Below, one piece after another: positions 23,088 through 32,963 of a stretch of 38,967 nucleotides of DNA. Source of the DNA: 0-14-0-20-45-22 sp041645495 (lineage in GTDB: Bacteria > Fidelibacterota > UBA2242); NCBI GenBank assembly GCA_041645495.1, contig JBAZPZ010000008.1, forward strand, positions 1 to 38,967, written 5' to 3'. Positions within the stretch are counted from its first letter, which is position 1. Every line of letters starts with the position of its first letter. The position numbers were made by a program, and so were the translations under genes. The notes below the pieces were generated by a model, which was not told the origin of the DNA, did no database searches, and saw nothing but the letters and a program-made list of their open reading frames with translations.

Positions 23088-23998
23088 ACTTTCGCCTTCC
23101 CGACGAGTTCGGCAATCGAACCGATTCCCTGCGCGACACCATATTCTTCCAGAAATTCAAGAATCTCAGCCGCGGCGTTCAGATTGAAAAAATTCACCGT
23201 TCCCAATTCGACCGCCGATGCGCCGGCAAGTAGAAATTCAACGACATCCGCTCCGCAGGTAATTCCGCCGACTCCGACGATTGGAATATCGACAGCCCGC
23301 CGCGTTTTGATGATGTTCGCAACGGCGATCGGTTTGATTGCCGGGCCGGACAATCCGCCGATAACCGTATTGATCAAAGGTTTTCTCGTTTTGATATCGA
23401 TTGCCGCGCCGTAAACGGTGTTGATCATCGAAACGGCGTCTGCGCCGCGCTTCTGACACACTTCAGCCAAAATGCGAATATCGGTGACATTCGGCGATAA
23501 TTTAATCATCAAAAACCGGTCGGTCAGGCCGCGAAATCGTTCGACGATGCGGTCGAGAATTTCCGGCTTGGCGCCGAATTCGATGCCGCCTTCCCGGACA
23601 TTCGGACAGGAAACGTTCATCTCGTAGCCGGCGATCCATTCCTGCGATTCGAGTTTTTTCAAAGTCTCGGCGTATTCATCTTCCGTCCGACCGGCGATGT
23701 TGGCGATGACCTTTCCGGGGAAGCTGCGGAGCGACTCGGATTTCTGTTCGATAAACGCATCGACGCCGATATTCGCCAGACCGATGGAGTTGATCATTCC
23801 GGCTGTCGTTTCCGTGACGCGCGGCGATGGGTTACCTGCTCGCGGATGGAGTGTCAGCGATTTCGTCACGATACCGCCGAACCGGCTCAGATCGATCAAA
23901 TCCGCCAATTCGTCGCCATAGCCGAATGTTCCCGATGCTGTCAGGATCGGATTTTTCAGGTGGAGTTTCGGGCCGATTTGCGTTGACAAATCAATCAT
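23084..23998 (-). CDS. pyrD: Dihydroorotate dehydrogenase class 1B, catalytic subunit
   Basis: The 304-residue FMN enzyme oxidises dihydroorotate to orotate in pyrimidine synthesis. Signatures: LTASGTFGYG, NSIGLANIG, EMNVSCPNVREGG with catalytic base C131 (Cys marks class 1), IKLSPNVTD, NTVYGAAID, GGLSGPAIKPIA and VGVGGITCGADVVEFLLAGA. Class 1B enzymes pair with PyrK and use NAD+; the pyrK gene lies directly upstream with an 8-base overlap. Confidence 0.96.
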   Translation of the reverse strand: MIDLSTQIGPKLHLKNPILTASGTFGYGDELADLIDLSRFGGIVTKSLTLHPRAGNPSPRVTETTAGMINSIGLANIGVDAFIEQKSESLRSFPGKVIANIAGRTEDEYAETLKKLESQEWIAGYEMNVSCPNVREGGIEFGAKPEILDRIVERFRGLTDRFLMIKLSPNVTDIRILAEVCQKRGADAVSMINTVYGAAIDIKTRKPLINTVIGGLSGPAIKPIAVANIIKTRRAVDIPIVGVGGITCGADVVEFLLAGASAVELGTVNFFNLNAAAEILEFLEEYGVAQGIGSIAELVGKAKV

Positions 23999-24776
23999 CG
24001 AAGATCACCTCTTCGGAACGAAAAACCGGTCCGTCTTTGCAAACCAGCAGGTAACCGGCTTCTGCATCGGTCGAATTTTTTTTCACCGTGCATCCCTGAC
24101 ACAAGCCGAGTCCGCACGCCATCACTCTTTCAAAAGAGATCTGGCAGACGAAACGGTATTCTTCAGCGAGACGCGCCAGCGCCGCGTTCATTTTCTCCGG
24201 TCCGCAGGCATAAACGACGATAGGTTTTCCCATCTGCGGAAGACGTGAAAGAAAATTGTCAACCGCCGTTCCGTGAAATCCGGTCGTCCCGTCGTCGGAA
24301 GACGGATAAAAAGTCTGCAATCGTCCGAATAGCTTCGCGTCCGGCATTTCGTCGCGATTTTTTACGCCCAGAAAAAACAGCGGATCGATCCCGTTTTGAA
24401 GAAATTTTTCCGCTAAAAACATCAGCGGCGCAACACCGACACCTCCGCCAACCAGCACATGGCTGACAACGGAAGATTCGACCGAAAACTGATTTCCCAG
24501 CGGCCCCAAAATCCTGACGGTTTGTCCGTCTTTCCATGCGGCCATCTGGTGCGTTTGAGCGCCGACGACGCGATAAATCAGAGTGAGAATTTCGTCCGTT
24601 GCTCCGGCCACGCTGAATGGTCGGGGAAAAATGCGGATTCTATCGGAAAAATAGATGTTGACGAACTGCCCCGGTTGCGCCGATCGTGAAATCTCCGGAC
24701 ATTTCAGAGTCATCCGGTAAATATTTTTGGCAACCGCGTTGTTTTCCAGAACGATCGCTTCCGTCAGATTTCTCAT
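23991..24776 (-). CDS. pyrK: Dihydroorotate dehydrogenase electron-transfer subunit
   Basis: The 261-residue iron-sulfur flavoprotein passes electrons from PyrD's FMN to NAD+. FAD-binding RPFSVAG (52-58), the NAD-binding glycine loop GGGVGVAPL (110-118) and the [2Fe-2S] ligands C221, C226, C229 and C246 (MACGLGLCQGCTVK...LVCKDGP) are all intact. Overlaps of 4 bases with the TPR gene upstream and 8 bases with pyrD downstream place it in the middle of the operon. Confidence 0.95.
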   Translation of the reverse strand: MRNLTEAIVLENNAVAKNIYRMTLKCPEISRSAQPGQFVNIYFSDRIRIFPRPFSVAGATDEILTLIYRVVGAQTHQMAAWKDGQTVRILGPLGNQFSVESSVVSHVLVGGGVGVAPLMFLAEKFLQNGIDPLFFLGVKNRDEMPDAKLFGRLQTFYPSSDDGTTGFHGTAVDNFLSRLPQMGKPIVVYACGPEKMNAALARLAEEYRFVCQISFERVMACGLGLCQGCTVKKNSTDAEAGYLLVCKDGPVFRSEEVIFDD

Positions 24777-26821
24777 CTTTCGTTTTCAGCCTCTTCGTCC
24801 ATCTTTTCGGGCGCCGATTGTGGCGGCTTGTCGTCACGTTTTTCCTGTTCGTCCGGGTTCGCAGGAGGTACCGTAGGTGGCGGAATTTGCTTTTCCTTTT
24901 CCGTTGGTTGCACGGTTGGCGTCGTTTGTTGTTCGCTGGCAAATAAAGCCGTCAGGTCGTCGTGCGCAGACCGGGCGTTTTTAAGCAAGACGCTTCTCGG
25001 ATAGCGGTCGATGAAACGCTGGTAGGTCGCAATGGCGCTGTCAGCACTAAACAGTTTTTGGTGATAAACCCACGCGACGGCAAACGCGCTTTTTTCACCG
25101 TAGATCGTTGCCGAATAATTAGTATTGACTCGCTTGAAAACCAAAATCGCCGAATCGGGTTTTTGATCGATCAGGTTTTCAGCGAGCAGATATAATTTTC
25201 CGGCTTCGCGTTCATCATCCGGCAAGACTATTTCCCTGTTCTCGATAAAAGCCAGATAGGGCGATTTGGGAAATTGCTCCTTCAACGCGGCGAGATAGAA
25301 TTTAGACGACGTCGTATCGCTTTCCTTCTCATAGATGAAATACAAAGCGTACAAAGCCTTATCGATCATTTTGTTGAAAAGCGGCGAATGGACGATTTTT
25401 TCATACTGAATGACGGCGCTATCCGTCTGTTCGAAATTGAAATAATAGATCTCCGCCAGTTCATACAGGTTTTTATAGTAATCCGCAAAAATGGCGGTCG
25501 TGTCAACCGTTTTCTGTTTAGCCGTGATTTCCTTCTCGATCGCTTTTTTAATTTCCTGCGGATTAGCATCCTGATTGATAGGCGAAGCGGCTTGGCTTCC
25601 GTCGTTTAGAAGCGACTTCTGTATCTGGTTGACTTTATCCGTCGATGAAGTCAGCGATTTTTTCACATTGAAATAGCGTTTGATATCGCCGGAACGCATT
25701 TTCGATTCCAGCAGATAAGCGGATTTGGAATCTTCCCTGCCGACGAGATCGAACTGCGACTGAGCTTTTTCATAATCATGAAAGTGGGTCATGTTCAAAT
25801 TGGCTAAATGATAATACGCTTCAGCCGACACCGGTTTGCCTTTGTACTTCTCGGTAATCTGTGACAGACGCGACGACGCAGATTCGTAGTCTTTTTGAGC
25901 CAGATAGATCAGCGCCATCTGGAGTTCGAGATCGCCCCAGATTTTCTCATTTTGCGCATCGTTCAATTTGGCCGAGACCAGTTCGATCGCCTCGTCAAAC
26001 CTTCCGGATTCCCGGTAAATCTTTGCCAGAAGTATCTGCATTTTGTCCTTCAGTTCCGGAGTCGGCGACAACCGGGAAACGCGCTTGAGATTGGTGATTG
26101 CCTCGGGAATATCGTTTTTCTGGAGATAAATTTCGGCTATTTTGAACTGCGCCTGCGCGGCGACATCGTAATCGGCACCGACATCGGTCGTTTTCTTTAA
26201 ATAGATCAGTGCCGAATCCAGACTGTTTTTCGCCTGAAAGATTTCCGACATCGTAAAATAGACTTCGGCGAGAAGCGCGTCGTCATCGACGGTTCTGGCG
26301 GTCTTTCTCAGCTGATGCAACGCCAGTTCGACTTCTCCCATTTTCCAGAGGTTACGCCCATACCAGATTTGCAGTTCTGGCATCCGTTTACTCGACGGAT
26401 ATTTAGATAGAAATTCCTCGAATTTTTTCTTGGCCGTCAGATAATCGCCTTTGTAAAATGCCGACAGCGCAATGATGAATTGGGCGTCATCGCTCCATTT
26501 TGAATCGGGATATTTTGCCAGCACTTTATTGGATTTCTCGATCGCCGCGTCGAACTTTTTCCGGACGGAGACCGTGATCTTGCCGTCTTTCAGTGCCGAG
26601 TATTCCTTCACACCGTTATTAAAATACTTATCGGCGTTGTAATACGTGTTGAAATAGGCGCAATCGCTCAACAAACCGACAGACGTGAGAATCATCGTCA
26701 GCCGGAGCCAGCCGAATCTTTTCCGGAAGAAATCGTTATTTTGACAAAAAATTTCTTTCCCCAAATTAGGCTTTCGGTAAAAGTGTTTTGATGTCTTCGA
26801 CGAGTTGTGGCAAAATTTCAC
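24773..26821 (-). CDS. TPR-repeat outer-membrane lipoprotein
   Basis: The open frame is 682 residues, but the first 40 overlap cobB and look spurious. The hydrophobic stretch MILTSVGLLSD then CAYFNTYYNADKYFNNGVKE suggests a lipoprotein with the cysteine at residue 54, although the residue before it (Asp) is unusual for a lipobox. The ATG at 26695 is a likely alternative start, leaving a very short signal; the true start is uncertain. The mature part is a long array of TPR repeats (for example FDAAIEKSNKVLAKYPDSKW, YLTAKKKFEEFLSKYPSSKR, as in BamD/YbgF), with a proline- and acid-rich tail. It is probably a scaffold at the outer membrane; partners are unknown. Coupled to pyrK by a 4-base overlap. 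Confidence 0.75.
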   Translation of the reverse strand: MKFCHNSSKTSKHFYRKPNLGKEIFCQNNDFFRKRFGWLRLTMILTSVGLLSDCAYFNTYYNADKYFNNGVKEYSALKDGKITVSVRKKFDAAIEKSNKVLAKYPDSKWSDDAQFIIALSAFYKGDYLTAKKKFEEFLSKYPSSKRMPELQIWYGRNLWKMGEVELALHQLRKTARTVDDDALLAEVYFTMSEIFQAKNSLDSALIYLKKTTDVGADYDVAAQAQFKIAEIYLQKNDIPEAITNLKRVSRLSPTPELKDKMQILLAKIYRESGRFDEAIELVSAKLNDAQNEKIWGDLELQMALIYLAQKDYESASSRLSQITEKYKGKPVSAEAYYHLANLNMTHFHDYEKAQSQFDLVGREDSKSAYLLESKMRSGDIKRYFNVKKSLTSSTDKVNQIQKSLLNDGSQAASPINQDANPQEIKKAIEKEITAKQKTVDTTAIFADYYKNLYELAEIYYFNFEQTDSAVIQYEKIVHSPLFNKMIDKALYALYFIYEKESDTTSSKFYLAALKEQFPKSPYLAFIENREIVLPDDEREAGKLYLLAENLIDQKPDSAILVFKRVNTNYSATIYGEKSAFAVAWVYHQKLFSADSAIATYQRFIDRYPRSVLLKNARSAHDDLTALFASEQQTTPTVQPTEKEKQIPPPTVPPANPDEQEKRDDKPPQSAPEKMDEEAENER

Positions 26822-27533
26822 CGGAATTTCCTTGTAAAATGAGGTCGGCTTCGCCGCTCAAAACGGTTTTTTGTGTGTTGATCTCGATGAGAAAAGCGCC
26901 GCCTTGTTTGGCGAGATTCGGTAGATCGGCGGCGGGACGAACCTGCCCGGATGTTCCGACGGAAAGAAACACATCGGCATGAATCGCTGCGTTATAAGCC
27001 ATTTCGAGATTTTCTCTCGGCAATGCCTCGCCGAACCAGACGACGTTCGGGCGGATTAGTCCGCCGCAGTGGCACCGCGGGACGTGATTTATGGCGTTTT
27101 TGAAAACCTCATCGAACTCTTCGACGGAATATTTTTGGCCGCAACGAATGCAGTAATTTTCGAGAAGGTTGCCGTGCAATTCGATGACATCCCGACTGCC
27201 GGCGCGCTGATGCAGTCCGTCGATATTTTGGGTAATCAGATCGAAATGTTCCGGCAGGCGACTGAGTTCGTTGAGAGCGTAATGTCCGGGATTGGGTTTG
27301 CACTTCATGATGACTTCTTGCCGGTGCTTGTACCATTCCATGACAACAGCCGTGTTCTGGTAAAAAGACTCAAAACTGGCGAGTTCTTCAGGCGATAATT
27401 TCGTCCAAAGTCCGTTTTCGCCGCGAAATGTTGGAATTCCGCTTTCAGCCGAAATTCCGGCACCTGTCAGAACGGCGATATTTTTCGCTTTTTTTATGAC
27501 TTCAATCGCCGACGGATCCGATAAAATTTTCAT
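26766..27533 (-). CDS. cobB: SIR2-family NAD-dependent protein deacylase
   Basis: The 255-residue sirtuin has VLTGAGISAESGIPTFRG (NAD site), TQNIDGLHQRAG, catalytic H120 (VIELHGNL) and the zinc cysteines C128/C131 and C154/C156 (spaced C-x-C in the second pair). Y68 and R71 (EWYKHRQ) match the Tyr/Arg pair that lets class III sirtuins remove succinyl groups as well as acetyl groups. It would deacylate lysines on metabolic enzymes. It follows glgP by 49 bases and leads the pyr/rlpA/cdsA string. Confidence 0.93.
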   Translation of the reverse strand: MKILSDPSAIEVIKKAKNIAVLTGAGISAESGIPTFRGENGLWTKLSPEELASFESFYQNTAVVMEWYKHRQEVIMKCKPNPGHYALNELSRLPEHFDLITQNIDGLHQRAGSRDVIELHGNLLENYCIRCGQKYSVEEFDEVFKNAINHVPRCHCGGLIRPNVVWFGEALPRENLEMAYNAAIHADVFLSVGTSGQVRPAADLPNLAKQGGAFLIEINTQKTVLSGEADLILQGNSGEILPQLVEDIKTLLPKA

Positions 27534-27582
27534 TCGTTGTGACTTTCAATTCGCATTAAAAATAATTGTTCCGTTGGCGTCC

Positions 27583-30144
27583 TTAATCCTCAAACCAGTG
27601 AACCAGTCCATCTTCGAACGGATGCCCGAGAGCCGGATGTTGCGGAATCACGCGGATGGTGTAACCGTTCAATCCGCTTTCCCAGTTTGAAATGATCCCT
27701 TCATAGTAAAATTTATGTGAATCCGCGCGGCTGGCGAAGGACATCGGCAATAAAACGCCGTCGATGATATCTCCATGAATATCCAATTTTCCATAGTAAA
27801 TCTGAACTTCGACATCTTCCGGTTGAATGACATCGAGATAGATTTCGGCGCGAACGTTCAGAGTGCTTTTCACCGAAAGGCCATCCATCGACCCGGCGTC
27901 GATTTTCAGGAATCGAATGGAATCCCAATGTTCGCGCATTTTTTCTTTCCATGCGGCGAGTTCCTTTGAGGCGGCAAAGTCGTTGTCGCGCATCAACGTC
28001 GTTCTCACGGCGGCCGGATAATACAAATTCGCCGTGTAGTCGATCAGCATCCGGTTCGTATTGAAAATGGGACAGATTTCCTTCATCGAGGATTTCATCA
28101 TGGTAATCCAGCGCCTCGGTAAACCGTCGGTATCCCGATCGAAAAATGTCGGAATGATTTCATTCTCAAGAATATTGTAAAGCGTACTGGCGTCCTGTTT
28201 ATCCCAATAGTCGAGATCTTCGTAGGTCTCGCGTTTTCCGATCGACCAGCCGATGCCCGGCTGACAAATCTCGTCCCACCAACCGTCGTATGTGCTGAAA
28301 TTCAGCGCGCCGTTGACGGCAGCCTTCATTCCGCTGGTGCCGCACGCTTCGAGTCCGCGTCTCGGATTATTCAGCCACAGATCGCATCCCTGAACGAGGT
28401 AACGCGCCATGTTCATGTCATAATTTTCCAGAAACGCGATGGATTGATAGAATGGCTCTTCATGCGAGAGTTTCAGTATCTGACGAATGAGTTTTTTTCC
28501 GTCTTCGTCTTTCGGGTGCGACTTCCCGGCGATGACGATCTGGATCGGACGATCTTTGTTGGTCAGGAGTCTTGCCAATCGGTCGGGATCGCTGAAAATC
28601 AAACTTGCCCGTTTGTATGTCGCGAACCGTCGCGCAAAACCGATAGTCAACGCTTCGGTGTTCAGCACGCTGTTGACGCGGGAAATGTCGCTCGGCGGTT
28701 TGCCAAGATTGCGGTATTGTTCGATCAACCGGTTCCGGGCGAACGCGACGAGCCGTTCACGCCGCCGTTCGTGCGTGCGCCAGAGTTCGACGTCCGGAAT
28801 TTTTTCGACTTTCTGCCAGAGAGTCGCATCCGCCGGTTCAACCTGCCAGTACGGACCCAAATAGCGATCGAACAAGTCGGACATTTCCTGCGAAACCCAC
28901 GATCCGTGGTGAATTCCGTTCGTCACGCTGATGATCGGGATTTCCCGGGTCAGTGATTCCGGCCATAGGGATTTCCACATCTCCTGAGCGACTTTCTGAT
29001 GAAGTTTACTGACCGCGTTTGCTTTGTAAGAAAGGTTGATCGCTAAAACAGCCATCGAGAAGAATTCGCTCGGAGCGTCGGGATCTTTCCTGCCCAAAGC
29101 CAGCAACTCTTCGATGTCGATCTTGACTTCCCTGCAGTAATCGGCAAAATACTTCCGGATCAGCTCCGGCGAGAAAAAATCGATTCCAGCCTCGACGGGT
29201 GTATGCGTCGTGAAAATCGAACTGGCTTTGATGACTTCCAACGCCTCATAAAATGTTAGACCGTTGCTCGAGACGAGACTGCGCATCCGTTCTAATCCGG
29301 AAAACGCCGAATGTCCTTCATTCATGTGGCAAATGCACGCGGGCGTGTCAACCATCTTTAGTGCACGAACACCGCCGATACCGAGAACAAGTTCCTGTTG
29401 AATTCGCGTTTCAGTGTCGCCGCCGTATAGTTCGGATGTAATTTTCCGGTCTTGTTCGTTATTTTCCGGGATATTCGTATCCAGCAAATAGAGCCGGATG
29501 CGTCCGACCTTTGCGAGCCAGATCCGGGAATAGACCGTTCGCCCCGGAAAAGCGACTTCCACGAGCAACTCCTTGTTCTTTTTATCTTTGACCACAGAAA
29601 GCGGCATGTTATAAAAATCATTGATGGGATGCTGTTCTTCCTGCCAGTCGTCCACATTCAGCGTCTGCTGGAAATAACCGTATTGATAAGACAACCCAAC
29701 GGCATGAAGCGGTATGCCCAATTCGGAGGAGGATTTGAGATGGTCTGCCGACAAGATTCCCAACCCGCCGGAATAAACAGCCAAACTCTCCGTGATTCCA
29801 TATTCCATCGAAAAATAGGCGATATTCAGGTTGTGATTGTATTTATTTTCACGGTTGTACCACGGAACTTTATTCATGGAGTGATCGAATTTATCGAGCA
29901 CTTTATTGAACAAAAACAGGTAACTCTCGTCTTCTGCCCGTGCATTTAACGTCTCCTGATCGACACGGCTCAGCACGAGAACGGGATTGTGGCGCGTCTC
30001 TTCCCAAAGGTCCATATCCAGCCGGCGGAAAAGTTCGCGTGCATCCGCATTCCAACTCCACCAAAGATTATAGGCGATTTCCCGCAGTCGGATCAGTTTT
30101 TCGGGGATATAAGGCGACACCGTAAAAGTATTAATAGGCTTCAT
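27583..30144 (-). CDS. glgP: Alpha-glucan (glycogen) phosphorylase, GT35
   Basis: The 853-residue PLP enzyme releases glucose-1-phosphate from glycogen or maltodextrin. It begins with the short-form domain (LREIAYNLWWSWNADARELF) typical of the TIGR02094-type bacterial and archaeal phosphorylases, has AYFSMEYGITESLAVYSGGL, HMNEGHSAF and RFATYKRASL, and carries PLP lysine K607 in EACGTSGMKAAVNG. Regulatory sites of the muscle enzyme are absent, as expected. An AGGAA site precedes the ATG. The 284-base gap to the divergent GHL10 gene probably holds both promoters, but none is clear. No other glycogen gene is in the window. Confidence 0.95.
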   Translation of the reverse strand: MKPINTFTVSPYIPEKLIRLREIAYNLWWSWNADARELFRRLDMDLWEETRHNPVLVLSRVDQETLNARAEDESYLFLFNKVLDKFDHSMNKVPWYNRENKYNHNLNIAYFSMEYGITESLAVYSGGLGILSADHLKSSSELGIPLHAVGLSYQYGYFQQTLNVDDWQEEQHPINDFYNMPLSVVKDKKNKELLVEVAFPGRTVYSRIWLAKVGRIRLYLLDTNIPENNEQDRKITSELYGGDTETRIQQELVLGIGGVRALKMVDTPACICHMNEGHSAFSGLERMRSLVSSNGLTFYEALEVIKASSIFTTHTPVEAGIDFFSPELIRKYFADYCREVKIDIEELLALGRKDPDAPSEFFSMAVLAINLSYKANAVSKLHQKVAQEMWKSLWPESLTREIPIISVTNGIHHGSWVSQEMSDLFDRYLGPYWQVEPADATLWQKVEKIPDVELWRTHERRRERLVAFARNRLIEQYRNLGKPPSDISRVNSVLNTEALTIGFARRFATYKRASLIFSDPDRLARLLTNKDRPIQIVIAGKSHPKDEDGKKLIRQILKLSHEEPFYQSIAFLENYDMNMARYLVQGCDLWLNNPRRGLEACGTSGMKAAVNGALNFSTYDGWWDEICQPGIGWSIGKRETYEDLDYWDKQDASTLYNILENEIIPTFFDRDTDGLPRRWITMMKSSMKEICPIFNTNRMLIDYTANLYYPAAVRTTLMRDNDFAASKELAAWKEKMREHWDSIRFLKIDAGSMDGLSVKSTLNVRAEIYLDVIQPEDVEVQIYYGKLDIHGDIIDGVLLPMSFASRADSHKFYYEGIISNWESGLNGYTIRVIPQHPALGHPFEDGLVHWFED

Positions 30145-30428
30145 ATTCGATTTCCTATGATGTTAAAAACCAACCGTAAACTTACTGATTCGACATTTCT
30201 CCCGCAACGGTCAACTTTACTGAAAAGGCGAAAATAATCCTTTGATTGAATTTGTCCCTGAAACGCTCTTTTTACTCTGACGATTAGGTATTTTCTCCGG
30301 CAAATAGTATATTCTAACCGTTTTTTGGCGTTCCGAAAATTGAAGAGAAAAACCAACGACAGTTACTTTTGTCATGCCGATCGATTTATTGTTGCCGAAT
30401 AACCACATTTTAACGCAGGAATCCTGAA

Positions 30429-31964
30429 ATGAAACCTCAGACCAAGTATTTGATCCGGTGGTTAGCGATAACCGCTTTTGCGTTGGCTCTTGTTTTACTC
30501 TTCATTTCGCTGTTTCAAAACTTTGTCAAACCGCCCAAAGCCAACCTTCCGGCACGGGAAGCGCGTGCCGTCTGGATGAGCCGGTTTGATTACACCGAAC
30601 GGTTCAAGACGCACAATCCCGATTCGATCCGCGCCTACATCGACGAATCGTTTCGTCAAATTCACGACGCTAATTTCAACATGGTTTTCTTCCAGATTCG
30701 CGGAAACGCCGACGCTTTTTACAAATCCAAATACGAACCCTGGAGTGCGTTGCTGACCGGTACACTGGGAAAAAATCCCGGCTGGGATCCGCTGGAATTC
30801 GCCATTCAAACAGCTCACCGGTACGGGCTGGAACTTCACGCCTGGATCAATGCCTTTCCGGCATGGCGCGGATTGGAAGATCCGATCCGAACGACTCCGC
30901 TTCATCCGTATCTGACACATCCGGAATGGGTTGTTTGCGATAGTTCAGGCAAACCGATGCCGAAATCCGATCATTATGTTTCCTTTTCTCCCGGAATTCC
31001 GGCCGTGCGCGAGTATATCGTGAAAGTCGTTGCCGACATCGTCTCGAAATACGACGTCGATGGAATTCATTTCGACTATATCCGATATCCGGAAGACTCT
31101 CCCGAACTCGGTTATTCCCACGATCGCATCAGCGTCCGTAGATTCAAGTCGCCGGAATCCAATCCACTCAACCTGAGTTGGGACAATTGGCAAAGAGATC
31201 AGATGACCGTATTTATTTCCAAAGCTTACGATACGATCACGTCGATCAAACCGTACGTCAAGGTTTCCGCTTCCGTCGTTGGAAATTACCGGACTTCCGT
31301 GTGGAACGGATATCATGTGGTCTATCAGGACGCCAGACGCTGGGCGGAAATCGGGAAAATCGACATGATCGTTCCGATGATCTATTACCGGCGCGATTAC
31401 CGTGAAAATTCGTTTCCGACGGTCGTCAAAGAGTGGAAAGAAACGATCCACAAAGAACGGCCGGTGCTCGCGGGATTAGGCGTTTACACGGTCGATTGGG
31501 ACGAGATTTTGCTCGAAATCGATGACGCCCGTAACTATGGTCTGCCCGGATTGGTTTTCTTTGCGATCAGTTCGCTGGATTCCGAAAAACTTGCTTCCCT
31601 TAAATCGACGAAATTCCAATATCCGACGCTTCTGCCCACACTGTCATGGAAAGACACGATTCCGCCGATGACGCCAAACAATTTTCAAATCGCCAAAGCG
31701 GAAAAACAAATCCGTTTTTCATGGGCGACGCCCGATATTCCCAAAGACCTCGAAGTCACACAACAATATGTCATTTATCGTTCCAAATTCAAACCGGTCG
31801 ATACGACTCGCGGCGAAAACATTTTCGCTATCGTTTCGGGAATCCGGACAGAGTGGCTTATTGAGCCGCAAAAAAATATCGATGATTTTTACTACACGAT
31901 CACGGCGCTCGATCACGCCAAAAACCAAAGCGCGGCGTCGCCCGCTGTTCGTATTGAAAATTAA
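30429..31964 (+). CDS. GHL10 (DUF187) family exported glycosidase-like protein with FN3-like tail
   Basis: The 511-residue protein has an N-terminal membrane anchor or signal (residues 10-28, WLAITAFALALVLLFISLF). The GHL10 TIM-barrel domain follows: AREARAVWMSRFDYT, NFNMVFFQIRGNADAFYKSK, LELHAWINAFPAW, YDVDGIHFDYIRYP and IDMIVPMIYYRRDY. The C-terminal 100 residues (PPMTPNNFQIAKAEKQIRFS...YVIYRSK...YYTITALDHAKNQSA) form an FN3-like domain. Related proteins cleave peptidoglycan glycan strands lacking stem peptides (DigH type) or other glycans. Asp/Glu residues in HFDYIRYPED are likely catalytic, by family analogy. Same strand and close to the next two genes. Confidence 0.88.
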   Translation: MKPQTKYLIRWLAITAFALALVLLFISLFQNFVKPPKANLPAREARAVWMSRFDYTERFKTHNPDSIRAYIDESFRQIHDANFNMVFFQIRGNADAFYKSKYEPWSALLTGTLGKNPGWDPLEFAIQTAHRYGLELHAWINAFPAWRGLEDPIRTTPLHPYLTHPEWVVCDSSGKPMPKSDHYVSFSPGIPAVREYIVKVVADIVSKYDVDGIHFDYIRYPEDSPELGYSHDRISVRRFKSPESNPLNLSWDNWQRDQMTVFISKAYDTITSIKPYVKVSASVVGNYRTSVWNGYHVVYQDARRWAEIGKIDMIVPMIYYRRDYRENSFPTVVKEWKETIHKERPVLAGLGVYTVDWDEILLEIDDARNYGLPGLVFFAISSLDSEKLASLKSTKFQYPTLLPTLSWKDTIPPMTPNNFQIAKAEKQIRFSWATPDIPKDLEVTQQYVIYRSKFKPVDTTRGENIFAIVSGIRTEWLIEPQKNIDDFYYTITALDHAKNQSAASPAVRIEN

Positions 31965-31991
31965 TATCATGAATTCACGGAGAATCGACTC

Positions 31992-32924
31992 ATGAAAAAA
32001 ACACCGTTTACGATCATTTTCACTCTGATTTTGTCTCAATTCGCGATCGGCCAGTCGGTCGTCAAGATCGGCTCGTCTCTGCTCGTCAGTCCGGAATCGT
32101 CCGGATATTTAATGGCGCCCAAATGGTCTCCGGACAACCGGACAATCGCCGTATCAACGGAAAATTACCGCGGCATCTATCTGCTGAATTATCAGACCGG
32201 CGAGATGACGACTCTGACGGACGAACCGGCCACGGGATTCGGATTTCAATGGTCCGGCGACGGGAAATCGATTCTGACAGTTGTATCGAAAGAGGAAAAC
32301 AAGCAGATCAAGCGCGCCGTCGTTGTTTTCGATTTGGCAACGAAAGCGATGTCGAATATTTCCGGCTTCGAATCCTCGCTTCCGGGAATTCCGTGCTGGA
32401 CGCGCGATTACAAGAATGCCATCATGAATTATAGCGATCGGCTCCAGCTCTATTCGATAGACGCGAAAAGCGTCGCGTCAGGCGCCGTTTTGTACGTTAA
32501 ACAGGACAGGATCGTCTCGCGGGATATTTCCGCCAAAGGCGAAACATTGCTTGGAAAACCCGACGAGCGTGTCATCAATCTGGTTTATTCACCGGACGGA
32601 AGCAAAATCGCGTACGAGATCATCGGCGGAGCTTTAATGGTCATGAACGCCGACGGCACCAATCCGGTCAGCCTCGGAACCGGCCATCGCCCAAGCTGGT
32701 CGCCGAACGGAAAATATGTCACCTACATGGTCACGACGGACGACGGACATCGCTACACTTCATCCGATATTTTCGTCAGTTCGGTTGACGGAAAAGAACG
32801 TATCAATTTGTCTTCGACTCCGGATATTCTGGAGATGAATCCCAGCTGGTCGTTCGATGGAAAGTGGATCGCTTACGACCAATTGGATCGCGGCAAGATT
32901 TACATTCAGGAAGTCAAATACTGA
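31992..32924 (+). CDS. TolB-like WD40/PD40 beta-propeller protein, periplasmic
   Basis: A 310-residue protein with signal peptide MKKTPFTIIFTLILSQFAIG. At least four PD40 repeats follow, each with a W/YSPDG-type loop: PKWSPDNRTIAVS, FQWSGDGKSILTV, LVYSPDGSKIAYE, PSWSPNGKYVTYM, PSWSFDGKWIAYD. It lacks the N-terminal domain of true TolB, so it is a propeller-only protein, probably a binding scaffold. It lies 27 bases after the GHL10 gene; AC-GGAG precedes the ATG. Confidence 0.85.
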   Translation: MKKTPFTIIFTLILSQFAIGQSVVKIGSSLLVSPESSGYLMAPKWSPDNRTIAVSTENYRGIYLLNYQTGEMTTLTDEPATGFGFQWSGDGKSILTVVSKEENKQIKRAVVVFDLATKAMSNISGFESSLPGIPCWTRDYKNAIMNYSDRLQLYSIDAKSVASGAVLYVKQDRIVSRDISAKGETLLGKPDERVINLVYSPDGSKIAYEIIGGALMVMNADGTNPVSLGTGHRPSWSPNGKYVTYMVTTDDGHRYTSSDIFVSSVDGKERINLSSTPDILEMNPSWSFDGKWIAYDQLDRGKIYIQEVKY

Positions 32925-32963
32925 GTGTGAAAATTTTCGACAAATTCACGAGGTGAAAATCCG

